NCBI GenBank assembly: GCA_017500825.1
Contig: JAFVYB010000096.1
Coordinates: 1 to 48,902 of the forward strand
Source: Myxococcaceae bacterium
GTDB lineage: Bacteria; Myxococcota; Myxococcia; Myxococcales; UBA5297
DNA length: 48,902 nucleotides
Direction of reading: 5' to 3'
Shown: piece by piece, positions 40,841 through 48,902 of the stretch
How positions within the stretch are numbered: the stretch's first letter is position 1
Layout of the letters: every line of letters starts with the position of its first letter
Made by a program: the position numbers and the translations under genes
The notes under the pieces: generated by a model
The model's database searches: none
What the model was told of the DNA's origin: nothing
What the model saw: only the letters and a program-made list of their open reading frames with translations

Positions 40841-42835
40841 TCATTCCCGCGCCGCGTCACCGCCCTGGCGAACGCCCATCGCCGCCACGAGTTCTGAAAG
40901 CTCGATGCCCGCCTGCCGGATGACCCACAGGGCATTGCTCGTCGCCACCACGCCCGGACGCAGCCGGTAGTCGAAGTGGAGTCGCCCTTCGCGGATCGCG
41001 TCGGTGAAGTGGACGTTAAGCGCCTTCCCCGCGAGCGATGTCTCCAGATCGGTCAGTCCCACGTCGTGGGTGGCGATGGCGCCGATGGCCCCGCGTTCGA
41101 CAAGCGCGCGCACGATGGCCCGCGAGGCGAGTTGGCGCTCGGCCGTGTTCGTCCCGTGGAGCACCTCGTCGAGCAAAAAGAGGACCGGCCCAGCTTCACT
41201 GGCGTCGAGGATCGCCTTCATGCGCCGCACCTCGGCGTGAAAGAGCGAGAGCCCCTCTCCGAGCGAATCGCTGACGCGCATGCTCGAACAGACCTGAATC
41301 CGCCCCAGTCTCATGGCGCGGGCGCGGACAGGCGCGCCAGCCAGGGCCAGCACCGCGTTGAGGCCAATCGCGCGCAAAAACGTCGTCTTGCCGGCCATGT
41401 TCGAACCGGTGACGAGCAGCACCGCGGGCAAATCCGCGCCCTTTTTGGCGGCAATCGACAGGTCGTTCGACACACAGCGCTCAGGGGCGATCAGCGGGTG
41501 CGCCAGCGCCTCGGCCATCAGGCACGTCTCGTCCGTCAGCTCGGGCCAGCAGGGGCGCTCGTCGAGCGCGGCAAAGCCAGCCAGACTGCTCATGGCCTCG
41601 ATGTCGGCCAACGCGTCGAACCATTCGCCGATCCGCCCCCCGCAGCGCGCGCGCCAGGCCTCCAAATCGGCGGCGAAGAAGAGATCCCAGAGGAAGATCG
41701 CGGCCAGCGGCAGGTGGAAGAGCGGCTGATGGCGCAGGCGCAAAAGGTCGAGCGCGAAAGAGAGTCGCTTCATCTCGACAGAGGGCAAATCGCCGCTGGA
41801 GCGGAGGCGTTCGGCGCAGGCCTTGAGCGCCGGGCTCTCAAACCGCGCCCCTTCGATGTGCGCGAAGAGGTCATGGAACGATCCGAGGCGCTCGCCAGGT
41901 CCCTCTGCGTCGGCGAAGCGCGCGGACGCCAGGCGGCCAAAGTAGATGGCGATGGCGATCTGAACGCCGAAGAACAGCAGCCAAATCGGCGGCGCGATCA
42001 CGTCGAAGAACCAGAGCGCCCACAGCGCGATCGTGATCGGCGGCAGGACAAACACGAGAAAGCGCCAGCGCCCCGGTCGGGGATCGAACGCGCCACCGGC
42101 CCAGCGGATCAGGCGCTCGGGATCGACCTTGTCCGCCCCTTCCTGCGCGGTCTCCGTCTCAGTCGCCCCCCTCTGACGCGAGCTGAGAAGCCGACCCTCC
42201 GCCTCCAGCCCCTCGCGAAAGTCGAACGCCGCGGCCAGCTCGCGCACCGCCTCCTGACGCCCGGGCAACGACGCGATCTCCCCCGGTGAAAGAAGCCACT
42301 GCCACAGCCGCGACTCCCCCACCCTCGTGGCCGTGTCGTCCAAAAGCTGGGCCAGCGAGCGCGCGCCAAAGAGATCGAGGTCGGCGGCATAGGGGTGTTC
42401 AGCCCCGCACGGCGTCCGCGTGCGCACGGGGATGTCCGCGAACGACCGCCTGAGGCGATGGATGGCCCGTCGATTGATCTCTTCGTGAACGCGCGCGCGC
42501 TCGACACGGCGCAAAACGCGATCATGCCAGCGCGCTGTCACGACAAAGAGAACGGCCAGCAGGAGCTCTCCCCACAGGGCCATGCGCGGCAGCCATTCGC
42601 GCCAGACAGAAAGCGCCAGACCAATCGCCATCAAAAAGAGCGTCAGGCGCAGGTTGGCCGCCCACAACGCCCGCCGCTCCAACCTCAAGCGCCGCGCCCC
42701 GAATCGCCCGGCGCGCGCGCCAAACACCACCTCCGCATCGCCCGCGCCCTTTTGTTTCTGCCCGACCTTTGCGCCTTCCAAATCCTTCCCAGCCACCGCG
42801 CCATCCTCTCCCGTCAAAATCTCAGATGCTTTCAT
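40841..42835 (-). CDS. Membrane-anchored MutS-like ATPase
   Basis: A 664-residue protein of the MutS-related type lacking the mismatch-recognition N-terminal domain. Two hydrophobic pairs (about residues 58-105 and 245-290) suggest membrane insertion. The ATPase at the C-terminus has Walker A TGSNMAGKTTFLR, the Walker B LLDEVLHGTN, SSMRVSDSLGEGLSLF and ATHDVGL. This form is common in Bacteroidetes and other groups and is not thought to do classical mismatch repair; its role is unknown. It converges with the kinase-like gene. Confidence 0.88.
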   Translation of the reverse strand: MKASEILTGEDGAVAGKDLEGAKVGQKQKGAGDAEVVFGARAGRFGARRLRLERRALWAANLRLTLFLMAIGLALSVWREWLPRMALWGELLLAVLFVVTARWHDRVLRRVERARVHEEINRRAIHRLRRSFADIPVRTRTPCGAEHPYAADLDLFGARSLAQLLDDTATRVGESRLWQWLLSPGEIASLPGRQEAVRELAAAFDFREGLEAEGRLLSSRQRGATETETAQEGADKVDPERLIRWAGGAFDPRPGRWRFLVFVLPPITIALWALWFFDVIAPPIWLLFFGVQIAIAIYFGRLASARFADAEGPGERLGSFHDLFAHIEGARFESPALKACAERLRSSGDLPSVEMKRLSFALDLLRLRHQPLFHLPLAAIFLWDLFFAADLEAWRARCGGRIGEWFDALADIEAMSSLAGFAALDERPCWPELTDETCLMAEALAHPLIAPERCVSNDLSIAAKKGADLPAVLLVTGSNMAGKTTFLRAIGLNAVLALAGAPVRARAMRLGRIQVCSSMRVSDSLGEGLSLFHAEVRRMKAILDASEAGPVLFLLDEVLHGTNTAERQLASRAIVRALVERGAIGAIATHDVGLTDLETSLAGKALNVHFTDAIREGRLHFDYRLRPGVVATSNALWVIRQAGIELSELVAAMGVRQGGDAARE

Positions 42836-43176
42836 GCTCTCAACCTAGGGCCTCGCGCGCCCAATTTTCATTGATTCTCCCCTTATTATTTTCTCAAAAA
42901 CACCCATTCTCTTTTGTCGCGCCATTTTTCAACAATAAGCTCGATTTAATTATTTAAATACATTTCTCCCAATACGCCACCAATCCAACAAAATCGCCAC
43001 CTTTCCCCTCCATCCCCCCTCACGCACCCCGAAAAAATCGGTGGAGTTCCACGCGCTGTTGACATAGAGGCGCCCGCCGTGTTTCTGCAGCGCCCTTTTT
43101 TTGGATGTGTTGTGTCACAAGCGCCAGGGCGGCTTCTCGTTCCTGCGCGCCCTGTATCCCTCTCAGGAGACGATTC
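42836..43176. other. AT-rich intergenic region upstream of the mosaic lipoprotein gene
   Basis: No gene. A partial copy of the dispersed repeat is at 42935-42972. TTGACA at 43059-43064 is a good -35 box, but the sequence 17 bases on (TTTCTG) is a poor -10. AGGAGA at 43165-43170 is the ribosome site for the next gene. Confidence 0.5.
42935..42972 (+). repeat. Dispersed intergenic repeat, partial copy C
   Basis: Seventeen bases, ATAAGCTCGATTTAATT at 42935-42951, are identical to 48823-48839 in copy B, and similar AT-rich and TTTCTCCC sequence follows. The rest of the repeat is missing. Confidence 0.6.
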
Positions 43177-45210
43177 ATGAATCATTCTCAAGTAGCGAAG
43201 TTTGCGCCTCGCCGAAGCCTGCTGCCGGCCATGCTCCTCGCCACCCTGATGGCCCTGACGGCCTGCGGCGGCGAAGGAACAGTCATGAAGATCAATCTCG
43301 CGCCCCCAGAGGGAACGGGCACACCCGCGGACGGCATCACCGCTGTCAACATCGCCGTCGAGGTGAAAAAGGACGGCGAGCTGCAGAACGAAGGAACCAT
43401 CTCCTTCAGCACCGACCTCGGCACCTTTGACAACAGCGACCTGGAAAACCCGGTGCGCAAGACCTCTGTCGAACTGGAAATGGGCCAAGCCAGCGCTCAG
43501 CTCTATTCTGTCCAAGCAGGCACCGCGACGGTCCGCGTCGAATACACAGACGCGGAGACAGGCCTCGTCGACGCCTCGACCGAGCTTTCGGTCCTCTTTA
43601 ATTACGCTCTCGTGCCCGTAGAAACGGAACCCAAGCCCGCGACCATCGAATTCATCTCAGCCGATCCCGAAACAATTAAAATCTTCAACACATCGAGCGA
43701 AGGCCAGACCTCGACCAAGATCACCTTCCAGGTGCTCGACAAACTCAACCTGCCCATCGCCAATCAACAGATCTATTTCTCTATTCCCAAACCACTCGGT
43801 GAAGCCACGTTGGTGCCAACCGAAATCAAATCCGACGTCAATGGCTACGCCGTCACCTATCTGACCTCAGGCCGCGTCGCCGGTGTCGCCGAAGTCGTCG
43901 CCAGCACCGCGCCATATAGTGGTGACAGCACAAATCTTCCAGCGAATTATGTCGCCGGAACCGCTAAAATTCACGTCATTGCAGGTTCTGCCAATTATAA
44001 TCATTTCTCTGCTGGATGTCTTCGCACAACCCTCGGCGGTCGAAATGTGACAGGAGAACAAATGAAATGCGTAGCGTATGTGGCAGACCGCGACACCCAG
44101 GAAATCCCTAATCAACCCGTTCTCTTTGCCACCGAGGCAGGAGCAGTTCTGCCATTGGTTTATACTGGCAGCAATGGATATGCGGAGACGACCTATACCA
44201 CACAAGATCCCAAGCCTTATCCAACTGTGGCCGGTTCTGGAACGCTTCCCGAAGAGTTCAATTATCTTAAATCCAGCACAGATCCCTTAGGAAAATTTTT
44301 GAGCGCATTCAGCTACTTTGATCCGACGATTCAAGGCGGCAGCTGGGTATCCCTCGCTGATGCAAATTTCGGTGTCAGAAAAGGTGAAGTCCTCTATAAT
44401 ACGCCGACCTATATCCTTGACCAACTATTATTGGTATATGATGGTACTGCAGCAGAAGCTCTGGAAGATCGAAATCCTAGCGATAGTTTGGTAACCATGA
44501 TTACCATCACAGGCGGCGAAGAACTCTTACTTTTTGATGAAAACCAAAACGGCTACTGCGATGAAGGATCTCTAGATACTTTCCTCTCCATGGGTGAACC
44601 ATTCATTGATCGAAATGATAATGGTCAATACGATCCAGGTGAATACTTCCTCGACGCTGATAACGATGGTTCTTGGACAGCTCCTGTAGGTGCTGGTGCA
44701 CAACGAGTTCCTTTCTTAGCATCTGACGACTGCACCCAGTGGAAGAAAAACACTCAAATCTGGAAACAGTTCAAGTTTATGCTAACAGAAAACAAAGCCG
44801 CTTTTAAAGGTTTTGCGCTCGCTTCATCCACATCCTCCTATGAGCCAAGCAGTTCTACCCCTGAAGGCACGTTGGTAACTTCAGTCAAAGTCGGTTACGG
44901 ACAAGGTGTCGCGCTAGACATTTACTTTTTAGACTCTTATCTCAATCAAATTGCAGCCACGGCTGGTGACAGCATTGAATGCGCCATGGAGGGAGAAGTC
45001 GACATCGAAGTTACACCAGCTTCACAAAAGATAGCCATTGGGATGGGGCCTGCAGCCGCAGGCTCCGTGATGATTAGTGGCGTTCAAAAAGATCCTATGG
45101 AAAAGAAACCAGGAACTTCTATGGTTACTTGCACTGCGACTTTTACACTTGGAGACAATAGTGAGCCATATGAAGTTTCTCTCAAAATCCCGGCTGAAGT
45201 GACTGAATAG
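43177..45210 (+). CDS. Lipoprotein with Ig-like domains and a calcium-binding-type segment; compositional mosaic
   Basis: A 677-residue lipoprotein (lipobox LTAC near residue 27). Ig-like invasin/BIG1-type repeats make up the first half (ITAVNIAVEVKKDGE; KITFQVLDKLNLPIANQQI; CVAYVADRDTQEIPNQPV). A later part has DRNDNGQYDPGEYF and DADNDGSW, dockerin/EF-hand-like. The first ~720 bases have the GC-rich codon use of the window; from about 43900 the sequence is clearly AT-richer, with 25-28 G+C per 60 bases in lines counted, against 38 at 43321. The gene looks like a chimera of resident and acquired DNA. AGGAGA at 43165-43170 supports the start. Confidence 0.85.
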   Translation: MNHSQVAKFAPRRSLLPAMLLATLMALTACGGEGTVMKINLAPPEGTGTPADGITAVNIAVEVKKDGELQNEGTISFSTDLGTFDNSDLENPVRKTSVELEMGQASAQLYSVQAGTATVRVEYTDAETGLVDASTELSVLFNYALVPVETEPKPATIEFISADPETIKIFNTSSEGQTSTKITFQVLDKLNLPIANQQIYFSIPKPLGEATLVPTEIKSDVNGYAVTYLTSGRVAGVAEVVASTAPYSGDSTNLPANYVAGTAKIHVIAGSANYNHFSAGCLRTTLGGRNVTGEQMKCVAYVADRDTQEIPNQPVLFATEAGAVLPLVYTGSNGYAETTYTTQDPKPYPTVAGSGTLPEEFNYLKSSTDPLGKFLSAFSYFDPTIQGGSWVSLADANFGVRKGEVLYNTPTYILDQLLLVYDGTAAEALEDRNPSDSLVTMITITGGEELLLFDENQNGYCDEGSLDTFLSMGEPFIDRNDNGQYDPGEYFLDADNDGSWTAPVGAGAQRVPFLASDDCTQWKKNTQIWKQFKFMLTENKAAFKGFALASSTSSYEPSSSTPEGTLVTSVKVGYGQGVALDIYFLDSYLNQIAATAGDSIECAMEGEVDIEVTPASQKIAIGMGPAAAGSVMISGVQKDPMEKKPGTSMVTCTATFTLGDNSEPYEVSLKIPAEVTE

Positions 45211-45226
45211 GCTGGCACTCCCCCTC

Positions 45227-45257
45227 GCCCCCTCTCTTCTGGAGAGGGGGCTTTTTT
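45227..45257 (+). terminator. Rho-independent terminator of the mosaic lipoprotein gene
   Basis: GCCCCCTCTC (45227-45236) pairs perfectly with GAGAGGGGGC (45242-45251), ten pairs and a five-base loop, then six T. It lies 16 bases past the stop codon. Confidence 0.95.
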
Positions 45258-45716
45258 ATTTTTAGATACATTTATTTAAAAAGATAATTATTTAAATCGC
45301 GCTGTTTTCCGCCCGCTTTCCGCCACAATTAAGCGCGCGTTTTGAGGCGTTTGATTGTTGAAGTGTCGCGAGGTGGTTTCTTTTGCTTCAACACGTGAAG
45401 GTCGATGCGCCGCAAGCCCGCATGAATTTCTGACAGCGAAAGGCTCAATGACTGCGGCGCCGTCTGTGTCGGGAAGAAAAAGCGCCAGCACGCAGGCGAA
45501 TCAGCGGCATCGACAGATCTGCGATAATTTTCCGTCACGGCACATCGAACCCTTTGACAACCAGCCCTTCTTCTGGCCTTAGGCGGCGGCGCTTTTGGCC
45601 CCGCTTGTCTGGGGTGGCGCGCCATCCTCTCCCCCTTCCGCGGGAAGGTTTGTGCGGGCGCTTTTGGTTGCACCTATTTCAAGCTCCGCCCATTCCCTCC
45701 TCACCTTCCCTTCCGA
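45258..45716. other. Intergenic spacer before galT
   Basis: No convincing gene in about 460 bases. The first 45 bases are AT-rich; the rest has short frames without family motifs or ribosome sites. A decayed gene or mobile remnant is possible but not shown. Confidence 0.5.
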
Positions 45717-46718
45717 ATGCCTGAACTGCGCAAAGATCCCATCGTCGGCCGCTGGGTCATCATCTCCACAGAACGCGCCGATCGCCCCAATGATTTTCAG
45801 GTGCAGCACGTCGAGCGTGGCAATTCATTTTGTCCTTTTTGTCCAGGGAATGAATCCGCGACGCCGCCCGAAGTCCTCGCCTATCGTCCCGGCCACCCCA
45901 ATCCCAATGGTCCAGGCTGGCAGCTGCGCGTCGTTCCCAATAAATTTCCGGCGCTGATGATCGAAGGCGAACTCGATCGCGAAGGACACGGGCTTTACGA
46001 CAAGATGAATGGCATAGGCGCGCACGAGGTATTCATCGAGACGAGCAACCATTCGAAAGAATTGGCCGATCTTTCCCCCGCCGAAGTCGAGGCGCTTTTG
46101 TGGGCTTTTCACGATCGAATGGTCGATCTCAGGCGCGACGCGCGCTTTCGCTATGTCCTCGTCTTCAAAAATCACGGTGAGGCCGCGGGCGCCAGCTTAG
46201 AGCACAGCCATACACAGTTAATTGCGCTGCCGATTATTCCGCGACGCGTTCAGGGCGAGCTCGATGGCGCCTCCAAACATTATGAAAGCAAAGAGCGCTG
46301 CATTTACTGCGACATCATCGATCAGGAAAAACGCGAATCGGTCCGCCTCGTCTACGAAAACGAAGAGATGATTGCCCTCGCGCCGTGGGCCCCTCGACGT
46401 CCCTTCGAGACGTGGATTCTTCCCAAAAAACACATCTCCAACTTTGAAGACGCCGGACGCGGTATTTATCCCGCATTTGCCGACGCGCTTTTGACCGTCC
46501 TCAAAAAAATCAACAAAGTCCTGGGACGGCCACCTTATAATTTTACGCTGCATACCTCGCCTCTGCAAAAGCCGGGACTCCCCTATTTCCATTGGCATTT
46601 GGAATTAATGCCCACGCTCACCAAAATCGCCGGTTTTGAATCGGGAAGTGGTTTTTATATCAACCCAAGCCCGCCGGAAATGACGGCCGCCTTTTTGCGC
46701 GAGGCCGATGTTTCCTGA
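45717..46718 (+). CDS. galT: Galactose-1-phosphate uridylyltransferase
   Basis: A 333-residue HIT-superfamily enzyme of the Leloir pathway, or a close nucleotidylyltransferase. The N-terminal zinc pair CPFC is near residue 39, KNHGEAAGASLEHSHTQ carries the active-site HxHxQ, and CIYC supplies further zinc ligands. WILPKKHISNFE and YFHWHLELMP are also typical. Length is normal. No strong ribosome site is seen; no other galactose gene is nearby. Confidence 0.93.
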   Translation: MPELRKDPIVGRWVIISTERADRPNDFQVQHVERGNSFCPFCPGNESATPPEVLAYRPGHPNPNGPGWQLRVVPNKFPALMIEGELDREGHGLYDKMNGIGAHEVFIETSNHSKELADLSPAEVEALLWAFHDRMVDLRRDARFRYVLVFKNHGEAAGASLEHSHTQLIALPIIPRRVQGELDGASKHYESKERCIYCDIIDQEKRESVRLVYENEEMIALAPWAPRRPFETWILPKKHISNFEDAGRGIYPAFADALLTVLKKINKVLGRPPYNFTLHTSPLQKPGLPYFHWHLELMPTLTKIAGFESGSGFYINPSPPEMTAAFLREADVS

Positions 46719-46826
46719 GCCGCGCTCCGGCGCTGTTTGGAGCCGACAGGCGCGATCTGTTTCACATCCATTCATCTTTATTTGTCCGCCGCCAACGCGC
46801 GACGCGAATCCTCAAGAGGTCTCGCC

Positions 46827-48509
46827 ATGAAACAGCATCCAGCGACTTCCCCCGGCGCCGCGCTTCCGGTCGGCACGCAGCTCACGCTCGATGGCCACGA
46901 TTCACCGCTCACGCTCGGCGCGCCGACCACCATCGAAGGGCTCGGTTGGCAGCGCGTCGGCAGTTTTCCCGATGGCACCATGCGGGAAGTCGTCGAAATC
47001 GCCGCTCATGAGGCGACGGGTGTCGGGCAGGGATCGGGCAAATCCGCGCCGGGCGTTGAATTGCCAGATTGGTTTGAACGCGCGCTCGCCCTCAACGCGG
47101 TGCCCAAGGCGTTGGCGCGGCTCACATGTGACGGTCACCTCTTTGTCGTCCTGGCGCCCTCTCCTTATCCGACGCTGGATCGGCTTTTGCGCCGCCGCGA
47201 AAATCTCAGTTTTTACGCCCTCACTTGGATTCGCGCGCTGACCGACTTTTTTGGCGATCTCCATGAAGCAGGCCTCGCCTTTCGCCGCGTGACGCCCGAG
47301 AGCTTTTCGCTCACGCCCGAAGGCTCGCTCGTCTTTCATCGACCGGATCTGCTGCGCCAGGCGAGCGCCCCGAGCGCGCCCCATCAGCCCAACCCCTTTG
47401 CCGCCCCCGAAGTCGCGGAACGCGCCAACAGTTGCGCGCTGGCCGATCAATTCGCCCTTGCCCTGCTCGTCTACGCCATCCTGGCCCAGGGCATCCCGGC
47501 GCAGGCCGATCAGCTGCCCGCCCTGCGCACTTTTGTCCCCAACCTGCCCCACGGCGTCGAATCAGCCATCCTGCGCGCCCTTTCCGAAGACCCGCAGCGC
47601 CGCTTCGAGAGTTGCCGTGCCTTTGGCCGCGCCCTATTCACCGGTGGTCTCACGCTCGCCGCGCCCGCGTCGCGCTACCAGATGGCCGCCGCCACCGAGA
47701 TTGGCCGCCTCAAACGCCAATCCATGCCCGTCAATCAGGACGCCTGGTTCATCGGCTTTGACGCCTCGACACGGCGCGGATTGCTTCTCATCGCCGACGG
47801 CATCTCCACGGCGGATGTCGGTTCCGGCGACCTCGCCTCGGCCAAAGTCTTTGAGGCCGTGCGCGATGCCTGGGAGGGCCCGGTCGGCGAAATCCTGCGC
47901 ACCCACGGCGGCACCCTGACCGAAAACTGGCACAAAACCGTGCTCGAAGCCGTGCTCGACGACGCCAACACGCGCATCTACGCCTTCCCCAAGCAGCCAA
48001 TTTTCGTCGGCATGCTCGACCCGATGACGCACTCGCCCGGCTCGACGGCCATCCTCGGCCTGTTGGACGGCGACCAGCTCACCGTGGCCACCATCGGCGA
48101 CAGCTGCCTCTATCTGTTGCGCAACGGCGTCCTGGAGCTCGTCTCGGTGGAACAAAACCTCTACACGCGCCTTGTCCAGGAGCGACGCGACCCGCGCGAC
48201 GTGGCCGACCGCGACTCACTCGGCGCCCTCACGCACAGCGTCGGCAACTTCTTCTTCGACAACGACGGCGGCATCTCACTCAGGCGTCTGGAACCGCGCC
48301 TCATGACGCTCAACCTCTGCGCCGGCGACCGCCTCCTCATCTGCACCGACGGCGTCCCCGACTGTCTGGGCAGCGACGCCACGCAAATCATCGCCCGCGA
48401 ACTCGCCAATGGCGACGACGCGCAAAAGATCGCCACCAACCTCTGCCAGCTGGCCGACGACGCGCTGGGCGCCGACAACATCACAGCCCTCGTTGTCCTG
48501 GCCGAATGA
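46827..48509 (+). CDS. Pseudokinase-PP2C serine/threonine phosphatase
   Basis: A 560-residue cytoplasmic protein. From about 290 it is a PP2C phosphatase: NQDAWFIGFD, LIADGIS, GSTAILGLL, TIGDSCLYLL, LICTDGVPD and GADNITALVVL give the metal-binding aspartates. Residues about 60-285 have a protein-kinase C-lobe pattern (LHEAGLAFRRVTPESFSL near 145; DQFALALLVYAIL; ILRALSEDPQRRFES), but the catalytic HRD is FRR and no DFG is seen, so this half is a pseudokinase. It may sense or dock a partner and direct the phosphatase. AGAGGT upstream supports ATG at 46827. Confidence 0.9.
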   Translation: MKQHPATSPGAALPVGTQLTLDGHDSPLTLGAPTTIEGLGWQRVGSFPDGTMREVVEIAAHEATGVGQGSGKSAPGVELPDWFERALALNAVPKALARLTCDGHLFVVLAPSPYPTLDRLLRRRENLSFYALTWIRALTDFFGDLHEAGLAFRRVTPESFSLTPEGSLVFHRPDLLRQASAPSAPHQPNPFAAPEVAERANSCALADQFALALLVYAILAQGIPAQADQLPALRTFVPNLPHGVESAILRALSEDPQRRFESCRAFGRALFTGGLTLAAPASRYQMAAATEIGRLKRQSMPVNQDAWFIGFDASTRRGLLLIADGISTADVGSGDLASAKVFEAVRDAWEGPVGEILRTHGGTLTENWHKTVLEAVLDDANTRIYAFPKQPIFVGMLDPMTHSPGSTAILGLLDGDQLTVATIGDSCLYLLRNGVLELVSVEQNLYTRLVQERRDPRDVADRDSLGALTHSVGNFFFDNDGGISLRRLEPRLMTLNLCAGDRLLICTDGVPDCLGSDATQIIARELANGDDAQKIATNLCQLADDALGADNITALVVLAE

Positions 48510-48749
48510 CGCGGGATAGCGCCGGGCTGACGCCAAAACGCTGACGCGAACCCAAGCGGCTGCCAGCGACCTCTCGCGCGGAACCATTCGGAGCGGACGA
48601 GCGCCGCCTCACGCGGGGGCTCAAGAATCGTCCCCAAACGCGGCACGTGTCTCGCGATGGAACACCGTTTTGGAACAGGCCTGTTCCAACGCGGAACAAA
48701 TACTCATTTCTCTTCATTATTGTTTTTTGGCGCTTCAGCGCACTCCTTT
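48510..48749. other. Non-coding stretch after the phosphatase gene
   Basis: No gene seen. It holds a perfect 20-base palindrome at 48670-48689; no clear terminator for the phosphatase gene is visible. Confidence 0.55.
48670..48689. promoter_or_regulatory. Perfect 20-base palindrome
   Basis: TTGGAACAGG followed by its exact reverse complement. It may be an operator for a dimeric repressor, or the stem of a hairpin. No T-tract follows, and the flanking GGAAC also recurs just after it. Confidence 0.45.
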
Positions 48750-48896
48750 GTTTTTTTGTGCTTGAAGCGCACGGCATTACAAATCCGCTTCAGCGCTGGG
48801 CAGTTTTTTGAATTGGAACCGCATAAGCTCGATTTAATTTATTCAAAAACGCGCTTTCTCCCCCAAACGGGCTCCCCCGAATGATTGGCTGATTTT
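48750..48896 (+). repeat. Dispersed intergenic repeat, copy B
   Basis: Inverted relative to copy A (328-520), sharing three identical blocks of 30, 24 and 17 bases in the same order. It reaches almost to the end of the window. Confidence 0.8.
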
Positions 48897-48902
48897 TATT
48901 CC

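Noticed and set aside
45329-45673. Minus-strand frame of 114 codons before galT, possibly a mobile-element remnant
   Set aside because: No transposase motif, terminal repeat or target duplication is visible.

Overview
The window is GC-rich bacterial chromosomal DNA, densely packed, with 38 protein genes that I can support and no rRNA, tRNA, CRISPR array or intact mobile element. Several traits point to a Gram-negative relative of the myxobacteria (Myxococcota or a nearby former deltaproteobacterial lineage such as the Bradymonadales). These are three proteins with MYXO-CTERM-like sorting tails, an outer-membrane barrel resembling the MXAN_2562 family, lipoproteins, an ExbB/ExbD/ExbD set, and a CarD-type regulator overlapping a CarG-like archaemetzincin-related gene. 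That placement is inference; no phylogenetic marker was compared.

Layout. 1-540: AT-rich and C-rich non-coding DNA with a dispersed repeat. 537-3206: PLP homeostasis protein (yggS), uridine kinase (udk), and a WalJ/YycJ-type metallo-hydrolase. 3417-6199: an envelope cluster of MYXO-CTERM-like protein, beta-barrel and Ig-like lipoprotein. 6312-10380: FHA-GGDEF protein, DUF58 protein and BatA/von Willebrand membrane protein, closely spaced. 10434-11549 (minus): J-domain protein and a lipoprotein. 11849-20760 (minus): the most unusual part, with two N-acetylmuramoyl-L-alanine amidases that carry repeat modules and sorting signals, each paired with a TolB-like propeller. In one pair the propeller is fused in frame downstream of the sorting signal. 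A small membrane protein, a CPBP glutamic intramembrane protease (the class to which myxosortase belongs) and a divergent PRPP-synthetase-like protein follow. 20821-27837 (minus): MobA-like transferase, ComF, XerC, a propeller lipoprotein and TrmFO. 28011-30604: a DksA-like protein and the exbB-exbD-exbD unit. 30886-33115: a small protein ending in an SSB-type tail, then carG-carD. 33466-37775: RND efflux adaptor and pump. 37856-40809: ferredoxin, a NuoE/NuoF-like iron-sulfur protein lacking the usual FMN loop, and a degenerate histidine-kinase-like protein. 40841-42835: membrane-anchored MutS-like ATPase. 43177-48509: a large lipoprotein with a sharp internal drop in GC, GalT, and a pseudokinase-PP2C phosphatase. 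48510-48902: non-coding, with a second, inverted copy of the repeat found at the left end.

How the genes may work together. The 11.8-20 kb region can be read as a surface-sorting unit: peptidoglycan amidases carrying GC-hydrophobic-Arg tails beside a membrane protease of the right class to process them. carD and carG overlap and probably form one regulatory module. The TonB-type motor genes, RND pump and housekeeping genes look conventional. The ferredoxin and NuoEF-like pair may be a small electron-transfer unit that does not use NADH in the standard way.

Limits. Everything is read by eye. Family names rest on motifs; promoter calls are weak; only the terminators with a clear stem and T-tract are firm.
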